DNA of 64,000 bases from positions 7,688,101 to 7,752,100 of the forward strand of contig NC_003074.8 of assembly GCF_000001735.4 (NCBI RefSeq), read 5' to 3'. This document shows positions 57,043 to 64,000 of this stretch, in pieces. The stretch is from Arabidopsis thaliana. Taxonomy: Eukaryota; Streptophyta; Magnoliopsida; Brassicales; Brassicaceae. Position 1 is the first letter of the stretch. Each line of letters begins with the position of its first letter. A program made the translations under genes and the position numbers. The notes beneath the pieces are model-generated. The model was not told where the DNA came from. It saw only the letters and a program-made list of their open reading frames with translations, and made no database searches.

Positions 57043-58061
57043 ATGATTTCAAAATTTGGATCGGTCCATATCTTGGCTGTGGTAGCCATACAACTCCTAA
57101 TTATACCAAGCGTTTCGTCCCTTAACCTTACAAATGCGTATTTGCACCACAAATGTAACAACACCGAAGGAAAATATAGCCACGGGAGTGCGTTTGAGAA
57201 ATATATCAACTTAGCTCTCCGTGCCATCGATTCAGACAATTATCTCAATGGTTTTGCCTACATCGAGAGAGGTGAGGATCCCAATAAAGTCTTCGTCATG
57301 TACCAATGTCGCGGCGACTCCTACGGGTCTAAGTGCAAATCCTGCATAAGCGCTGCCATCTCTGGGGTAATTGTCACTTCAATTTTATTAGTTAACCGTC
57401 ATACATTTACATTTTAAAATTGCGAGCACAAACACATGTCATTTTGTTTTGGTTAAGATCTTAGAGATATATCCAATGATCCTGACACTCTACATAGATG
57501 GATGAATTGAGACTAAAAATGATAAAAGATTGTGACCATAACTAAAAAAATGAAGATTAAACAATGCAATATTGTTCTTAACCGCGATGTCACATGTATG
57601 GATACGTATATGACAGCTTCGTAGGAGATGTCCAAAAAGCAAGGGGGCAGTAATATGGTATGACCAATGTCTTTTTGAGATATCTACCAATCAACTCCTT
57701 CAATAAGATTGATTACGAGAACGATTTCTATTTGTCCAACCCGAACGACGTGAACGATAAGGAGTTGTTCAACAAGGAGACCTCGGCTCTCTTGGAGGAG
57801 CTAACAAATAAAGCCACTGATAAAAATAACATGATAGGCAATAAATTTGTGCTGTACGCGGCAGGGGATAAGAGAATTGGAACGAAGAATGTGTATGCAA
57901 TGGTGCAATGTACGAAAGACTTAGTGACTACAACTTCTGCTGCGTGTTTCGAATGGATTTTCAAGATGTTTTCAAAGTGCTGTGAAGGAAAGCAAGGAGG
58001 GAGAGTTTTGGGTACGAGCTGTAACTTTAGGTATGAGTTATATCCCTTTCTTAGAAATTAA
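57043..58061 (+). pseudogene. CRRSP (DUF26), copy 12, frameshift in the linker
   Basis: Exon 1 (57043-57366) encodes [32 protein letters not shown] and [13 protein letters not shown]. Exon 2 starts at 57617 with [18 protein letters not shown]. One extra A near 57689 (CTACCAATCAACTCC where sisters read without it) shifts the frame, which ends at TAA 57704-57706. The predicted product is 137 aa with a full first DUF26 domain. The shifted frame is open to 58061, with [13 protein letters not shown] (the middle cysteine of the signature is serine here) and [11 protein letters not shown]. The missing cysteine suggests repeat 2 is under relaxed constraint. Confidence 0.78.
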
Positions 58062-59022
58062 CGACTGTACAGTGAGTGCTCTACATAAAATAAAAGGGGT
58101 CCAGAGCCAAAATATGGTCTTATACATTGGTTGTGTTTAATAGTTGAGCGAATAAATGTATTTCCTCTTTGTGATTCGTTTTGTATATTTTCGTTTGTTA
58201 GCATAACTCATTAAAAGAAGAAGAAGTTGTATTTAGGTTTTTAAACTAACTAATTTGAAAAATCAAAGTATTTCTAATTCCCACTTCATTATTTTCATTT
58301 TTCACCCACAGTCTCCTTCTTTCACACTATTTGGTTTATAACTAATTAGATAGATAGTGAAATAAATCTCACCCTTTCACACGAAAGAAGAAGCCAAAAG
58401 GAAGGGGAGAAGCTCATATGCCCAAAATACATTTTTTTAATTCTAAATCTGAAATGATGAATCAAATTTGGTTTATAATAGCCAGAAAATGATATGGCAA
58501 AGTAAATGTATTATAATTATGAATTAAAATGATTTTCAGCTTTTTTTCTTCTTTTTGTAAAATTATCTAGTTACAGACAAATTTAAGAGTAATAGTAAAC
58601 GAAGAAGTCATATATACAAAATGCTAAAGAGATGAAACTGTATGTTTAGAATGCAATTAAATCTGAGAATTAAGTTCATTTTCAGGTTACAAAATTTGAC
58701 TTTTTCATAGGCAATCCTCTTCCCTTGCCGAAAATACCAAGTCTCAACGGCCACCTCCTCCTCTCCTGCATTACAGACTAATTTTTTTTTTTTTTTTTTT
58801 TAAATAGAAATTAAAATGAGCAATCGAATTTTGTATTATGCAACCAAAATTTGACAACTTCCAGAAATTCTAATAACTATCAAATTAAAAAAAAAAAAAA
58901 AAATCGTCACTTAATAGCCATGCATATTTCCTTGAGTCTCGTATAAAAACATTAAAACTCTTTAAGATGTCATCTAATGTTAAAAGACCCTCTCCTAAGA
59001 AATAGATCAAAGATCCAAAACA
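58062..59022. other. Spacer, copy 12 to copy 13
   Basis: No gene. The promoter block of copy 13 is at about 58690-58750 (TTTGACTTTTTCATAGGC, then TTGCCGAAAATACCAAGTCT). A 21-bp T-run lies near 58783. Confidence 0.55.
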
Positions 59023-60012
59023 ATGTTTTCAACTTTTGGATCGGTCCCTATCTTAACCGTGGTGGCCATACAACTCTTTCTTATACGCAATGTTTTGTCC
59101 CTGAACCTTACTAATGCGTATCTGCACCACAAATGTAACAACACCCAAGGGATATACAAGCGGGGAAGTGCGTTCGAGAAAAATCTGAACATAGCCCTCC
59201 GTACTGTCATTTTTAATGGCGATTTTCGCACTGGTTTCCGATATGGGGATGTAGGTGAGGATCCCAATACCGTCTTTGTTATGTACCAATGTCGTGGTGA
59301 CTCCTATTGGTCCAACTGCCGAACTTGTGTCACTACCGCCCTCTCAGGGGTAACTATAAATTCAATATTATTAATTTATCAGTCACATGTTTACCTGTAT
59401 AATTGTGCCAGTACACACATTAATATTTTTTTTGGTTAAATCTTAGATATCAAAACAAAAGATTTATACATTTAAGGCTAGTACAAATGCACTATTATAT
59501 GAAATTCAACCATGCAATATTGTTCTTGACTGTGGTGTTGATATTTATGGATATGCATATGACAGCTTCGAAAGAGATGTCCAGGTAACAAGGGGGCAAT
59601 AATATAGTATGATCAATGTCTTTTCGAGATATCTACTGTCGATTCCTACCATAAGATCGATTACGAGAACGATTTCTATTTGTCCAACCCAAAGAACGTG
59701 AGCAATCGAGAGTTGTTCAACAGGGAGACATCCGCTCTCCTTGAGAAGCTAACAACTAAAGCCACTGATAAAAAGAACATAGACGGTGCCAATCAATTGG
59801 TTCTGTATGCGGCAGGAGAGAAGAGAATTGGGACGAAAAAGGTGTACGCAATGGTGCAGTGTACAAAAGACTTAGTGTTTACAACTTGCTCTTCGTGTTT
59901 GGAATGGATTTTCAGGATGTATTCAGACTGTTGTGATGGTAAACAAGGAGGAAGAGTTTTGGGTACGAGTTGTAATTTTAGGTATGAGTTATATCCTTTT
60001 CTTAGAAATTAG
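59023..60012 (+). pseudogene. CRRSP (DUF26), copy 13, stop at the conserved WYDQC tryptophan
   Basis: Exon 1 (59023-59349) encodes [32 protein letters not shown] and [13 protein letters not shown]. Exon 2 starts at 59566 with LRKRCPGNKGAII. TAG at 59605-59607 replaces the TGG of IIWYDQC. The predicted 122-aa product lacks the last cysteine of the first domain. The rest of exon 2 is clean to 60012, with [13 protein letters not shown] and [12 protein letters not shown] single transition explains the lesion, so it looks young. Confidence 0.8.
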
Positions 60013-60953
60013 CGATACAATACTGAGGCTTCCATATTAAATGAAAGAGGTCCATGAGTACACGGTCTTATATATATGTACATTGTGTTGCGCGAATTTG
60101 AATACTGCACAAGATACGTTAACTTCACTTTGCTTTATTTTGTATATTATAGACAGCATAATTCATGAAAAGAGACTCTATAGTAAGGGAAAAACATAAT
60201 CCAAGAATAATATACATCCCACATACTGTAGATCACAACAAAACCCATAAAAGGTAAACTAAACTCTCTCATAATTGTGAAATAAGGTTAGCGAAAGCTC
60301 TTGTGAGTTGTGACCATTATTTTTAGCAAATGCCAATTATGGCCGGAATAGACCCCAAATGGATACGCACAAACCAAGGGATGTTTACTAATAGAAAATT
60401 GCTTTTTATACTGCTTAACATGCAACTATAGTGTATAAAATCATCTTAAAACCACATTAAAGGAAGACCAAAAACTGAAGTTAAAAGTTTGGAATTCAAG
60501 ATGAGTACAATGATGTCATGGGTAGAAAATAGAAATTGTTTAAATGTTTTATTTTCGAATGCAATTGAGCGATGTCCATCATTGAGAAGCCAAACAACCG
60601 GAAAAAATCTCACTCACTCATCCGAAAGAAGTTTGCTAAGAAGGCCAAGCCAAAGGGAAGAGGTGGAACTCAGATGACCTAGAGAGATCCCCATATGGCC
60701 TAAAAAAAAATATTCTAAAAATTGAATAATCAACAAATTTTATATAATGTGACCAGAAAATGAAAAGAGAAACTATGTAATAATTATCAAATATAATGTT
60801 TTTAGCTTTTATTTTCTTCTCAATTTTCTAGGAACATACAAGCATAACGTTAATACTAGACCAAAAGTCATATAATATATAACATGAGATGAGATGAAAC
60901 TGTACGTTGTCGTTGTATAATTACATAAACTACTAATAACATAACACTGCCTT
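60013..60953. other. Spacer, copy 13 to copy 14
   Basis: No gene. Around 60575-60700 it shares AAGCCAAAGGGAAGAGG-like sequence with 58385-58430, a repeated spacer module. Confidence 0.5.
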
Positions 60954-61065
60954 CATTTCAGGTCGACACCTAACTTATTGTGTGATTTAAATCAGACAAA
61001 CCTTCGAACTTTGACTTTTTCATTGCCTCCTGTCCCTTCGCCGCAAAATACTAGTCTAAACGCTC
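60954..61065 (+). promoter_or_regulatory. CRRSP-array promoter block, copy 14
   Basis: In order: TTCATTTCAGGTCGACACC, ATTGTGTGATTTAAATCAGA, CGAACTTTGACTTTTTCATT and CTTCGCCGCAAAATAC. It joins the first-type elements of copies 1-5 with the W-box element of copies 7-15, showing that the two forms are one family. Confidence 0.65.
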
Positions 61066-61235
61066 AACTCCTATCTCCTCTCTTATAAACTTTTTTTTTT
61101 TAGAAAATGAGATGATCAATCGAATTTTATTGTGTGGCCAGAAACTGACAACTTCCAGCATTGTACTATTACCATTTTTTTTATAGAAAAAGATGAACTT
61201 CACTTTAGAGCAATAACAATCCCTCGAGTCTCCCC

Positions 61236-61243
61236 TATATAAA
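61236..61243 (+). promoter_or_regulatory. TATA box of copy 14
   Basis: CCCCTATATAAAGATTCC, about 75 bp above the ATG. Confidence 0.6.
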
Positions 61244-61312
61244 GATTCCAACTCTTTAACGATTCATCTATTGAAAAAACACACACACCAAAAATATCAG
61301 ATATCTCAAACA

Positions 61313-62319
61313 ATGTCTTCAGTTTTTGGATCTGTCCATATCTTGGCCATGATAGCCATACAACTCCTCCTTATACACAGTGTTTCGTCTCTGAACCTTA
61401 CAAATGCGTATCTGCACCACAAATGCAGCAACACTCAAGGAAAATATAAGCAGGGGAGTGCGTTCGAGAAAAATCTCAACTTAGTCCTCAGTACCATCAC
61501 CTCGATTGGAAATTTTCGTGACGGTTTCCGCTACACCGAAGAAGGTGAGGATCCCAATAACGTCTTTGTCATGTTCCAGTGTCGCGGCGACTCCTACTGG
61601 TCCAAGTGCCCCCCTTGCATTAGCACCGCTGTCTCTGGGGTAATTGTGACTTCAATATTATAAATTAGCAGTCATATAGTTACATGTAAAAATTACGATG
61701 AGCACACACGTCGGTTATTTTTTTCTGTCAAATCTTAAATATGTGTCCAATGATCCTGATACTTTACATAAATGATTGAGTTGAGACAAAACTGATAGAC
61801 ATTAAAGGCTAATTCAAAAATACTGATTAAACAATGCAATATTGTTCTTGATATATATGTATATGTATGTGACAGCTTCGTAGGAGATGTCCAAGAAATA
61901 AGGGAGCAATAATATGGTATGACCAATGTCTTTTAAAGATATCTTCAGTCGCCTCCTTCAATAAGATAGATTATGAGAACGATTTCTATTTGTCCAACCC
62001 AAAAAACATGAGTGATCGGGAGTTGTTCAACAAGGAGACGTCGGCTCTCCTGGAGAAGCTGGCAAATAAAGCCTCCGATAGAAACAACTTGGATGGTAAA
62101 CAATTGGTGTTGTACGCAGCAGGGGAGAAGAGAATTGGGACAAAGAAGGTGTCTGCAATGGTGCAGTGTACGAAAGACTTAATATTTACAAAGTGCTTTG
62201 AGTGTTTGGAAGGGATTTTGAGGAAGTTTCCAGAGTGTTGTGACGGTAAACAAGGAGGGAGAGTTTTGGGTACGAGCTGTAACTTTAGGTATGAGTTATA
62301 TCCTTTTCTTAGAAACTAA
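61313..62319 (+). CDS. CRRSP (DUF26) secretory protein, copy 14, intact
   Basis: Exons 61313-61639 and 61876-62319 join in phase 0 (GGG|CTT CGT AGG) to 256 aa. The start [20 protein letters not shown] matches the paralogs. An ATG at 61271 would add 14 polar residues. [17 protein letters not shown] opens the mature protein. Repeat 1 has [13 protein letters not shown] (CPPC in place of CRSC) and [18 protein letters not shown]. Repeat 2 has [25 protein letters not shown] and [11 protein letters not shown]. It is the only intact member of the copy 12-14 trio, with copies 12 and 13 each broken once. Confidence 0.92.
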
Positions 62320-63420
62320 CAACAACAGTACAATGAGAGCTCCATATTAAATGAAAGGGTTCTAGAGATAAACAGTCTTATAATATACACTGTGTTGCAT
62401 TTTAGTACGTGAACTTAATTGAGCGAATAAATGTACTTTCCTCTTTGGGATTTTTGTTTTTTTTTGTGAACTTGAGTTATTGAGAAGAAATGTTCAAGTA
62501 TCTACTAGTAAATACATCCCACATAGAATACCAAATAGCTCAGCTCATACAAACTCTCTCATAATGAGAGAAAAAAAATCCTGAAATAAGGGTAAGAAAA
62601 ACTCTTATGCCTCAAGGTTTTAGTAAATCTCATAATTTTGGCCGAACCACAAAAAGAGACGTGCGAAACAAAATAGTAGAAAATTGATTTCCCGAATCGA
62701 CAAACATGGACTAAACTATAATTATGATATATAACTGGTAGTACTTACAATGATGATACTTGGTTTCACGAAGACGAGGGAGCCTGGAGATGAATGATGG
62801 TGATAAGGCCATGTGGCATCATGTCTTGTGCCGGAGTCGACGTATGTAGAAGTCGGAAGAATTAGTAAATTCACATGTATCAGCTTCATGATAACTTCAT
62901 TTGCCAACAATTTTTAGTATGTGCTAACATTAATACGCTTGCATGTATATATTCATTATTTCTTAACAAAAAATTAAAAATTCACAAGTACATAAATTAG
63001 TGTTTGATCGAAACCAAATATTAAATAATTACAATATTTTTAGTCACTTAGAAATCTATGTAATATGCCTAAATTAATCTTTTACTCTCTTCTCGTAGCA
63101 TTATACATCATTTTTTTAAATTTTTTTTAGACTCTCAGATGAAAGACAATGCTATTACAGTGTCGAAACCACATTATCTTGAATAGTCTAATTCTTTTCA
63201 CTGCAACCATGCTCTACGTGAAGTAGAGTTACAATATCATTGGATTAAAAATATGAGCTCATTGCAATGGAAATGATATAACTACAATTGAAAATTAACC
63301 TTCTTACACAGGGTCACTACGCATGAAAGTTAAAACATCTATTGCTCCTGGCACAAAACCAGTGGCGCACTACAAGTTTGGAATTGGGTGATTCTATTTT
63401 CTCAGAGTTTTAACTTAGTA
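62320..63420. other. Spacer, copy 14 to copy 15
   Basis: No gene is firmly supported. At 62750-62900 on the minus strand is a less AT-rich stretch (DSGTRHDATWPYHHHSSPGS) followed by a donor-like GTAAGTAC. It could be an exon remnant of an unrelated gene. Confidence 0.35.
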
Positions 63421-63431
63421 AAGCATTTGAA

Positions 63432-63480
63432 CTTTGACTTTTTCATATGCTCTCCACATCCCTCGCCGAAAATACCAAAC
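63432..63480 (+). promoter_or_regulatory. CRRSP-array promoter block, copy 15
   Basis: TTTGAACTTTGACTTTTTCA is followed by CCTCGCCGAAAATACC, about 300 bp above the ATG. A TATA (TATATATAAA) is at 63646-63655. Confidence 0.6.
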
Positions 63481-63743
63481 TCCTCTCTCTTGGTTGTTAC
63501 AGACGAAAAAAAACTTCTCAAAACTAAAATGATCAAATCCAGTTTTGTATAAGGTAACCATAAAGGAATTGTATACCGTCTTGAAAAAAATTAGTTAATC
63601 TAGTTACCAATGAAGCCAATCAGCTAAATCCTTCCTACTCTCCTGTATATATAAACATCACAACTCAACGCTTCATTTATAATAAAAAAGAAAAACAAAA
63701 CACACCTAACTCTTGAAAAAAAACAATCAAAACAAAATACAAT

Positions 63744-64000
63744 ATGTACTCTTCATGTTCTCTTTTACAACGTCTCGTTTGGTTCCCTTTCTTAGCCTTG
63801 GTGGCCACACAACTCCTATTTATACGCAATGTTTCGTCCCTGAACCTCACCAATGAGTATCTGCATCACAAATGTCTCGTTAGTGAAGGGAAATATAAAC
63901 CAGGAAGCAAGTACGAGTATATCCTTAACGATTACATCCGTTTTCTCGCAGCCGGAAATTTTCGCTCAGGTTCCATGCACATGACTAGTGGTCTAAAACC
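63744..64000 (+). CDS. CRRSP (DUF26) secretory protein, copy 15, partial
   Basis: Exon 1 starts at ATG 63744 and is open to the window edge (85 codons). A signal peptide ([20 protein letters not shown], cleaved near VSS) is followed by [20 protein letters not shown]. The first DUF26 cysteine signature lies beyond the edge. In its KPGSKYE segment it is closer to copies 2-4 than to copies 11-14. The array therefore continues past the window. Confidence 0.88.

Overview
The window is a plant nuclear segment from the mustard family, almost certainly Arabidopsis thaliana chromosome 3 (around At3g21810 to At3g22000, by recall of gene order). It has GT-AG introns, AT-rich spacers, and single-copy genes whose spliced lengths match the known A. 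thaliana proteins: ATXR2 473 aa, PEX22 283 aa, CYCP2;1 210 aa, COL12/BBX10 364 aa and BBX31 121 aa. Locus numbers come from memory, not from a search.

Layout. (1) 1-260 is the 3' end of a plus-strand gene. (2) 529-3344 is the 14-exon SET/MYND gene ATXR2, minus strand. (3) 4.0-12.4 kb holds a tandem array of four single-exon SKP1-like genes (ASK8, ASK7, ASK9, ASK10, minus strand). It is preceded by a two-exon gene for an unrecognised 80-aa protein that carries the same upstream sequence as the ASK genes. The spacers are mosaics of repeated blocks, including an orphan promoter and a copied piece of the PEX22 3' flank. (4) 13.2-21.6 kb holds PEX22, CYCP2;1, COL12/BBX10 and the microProtein gene BBX31. 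(5) 21.7-26.7 kb is mostly non-genic and contains an orphan promoter-like patch and an imperfect inverted repeat. (6) 27.3-64.0 kb is a plus-strand tandem array of 15 DUF26 cysteine-rich repeat secretory protein (CRRSP) genes, numbered here copies 1-15. A SABATH methyltransferase gene sits inside it, and a poly(A)-tailed retroposon-like insertion interrupts one spacer.

Every CRRSP copy has the same plan. Exon 1 encodes a signal peptide and most of DUF26 repeat 1. A phase-0 intron follows, then exon 2 encodes the end of repeat 1, a linker and repeat 2. Of the 14 copies that lie fully inside the window, six look intact (2, 3, 4, 9, 11, 14), seven have one stop or frameshift in an otherwise well-kept reading frame (5, 6, 7, 8, 10, 12, 13), and copy 1 has lost its usual splice acceptor. 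Four of the lesions fall in the linker after the first domain, so the predicted products are short secreted proteins with a single DUF26 domain. Nearly all copies share an upstream block holding TTTGACTTTTTCAT-like and CGCCGCAAATACC-like sequence. Copies 3 and 4 lie in a nearly perfect 2.6-kb tandem duplication.

How the genes work together: the ASK array supplies SKP1-type adaptors for SCF ubiquitin ligases, PEX22 anchors the peroxisomal ubiquitin-conjugating enzyme PEX4, BBX10 and BBX31 are light and flowering regulators lying tail to tail, and the CRRSP array encodes apoplastic DUF26 proteins whose promoters look coordinately built.
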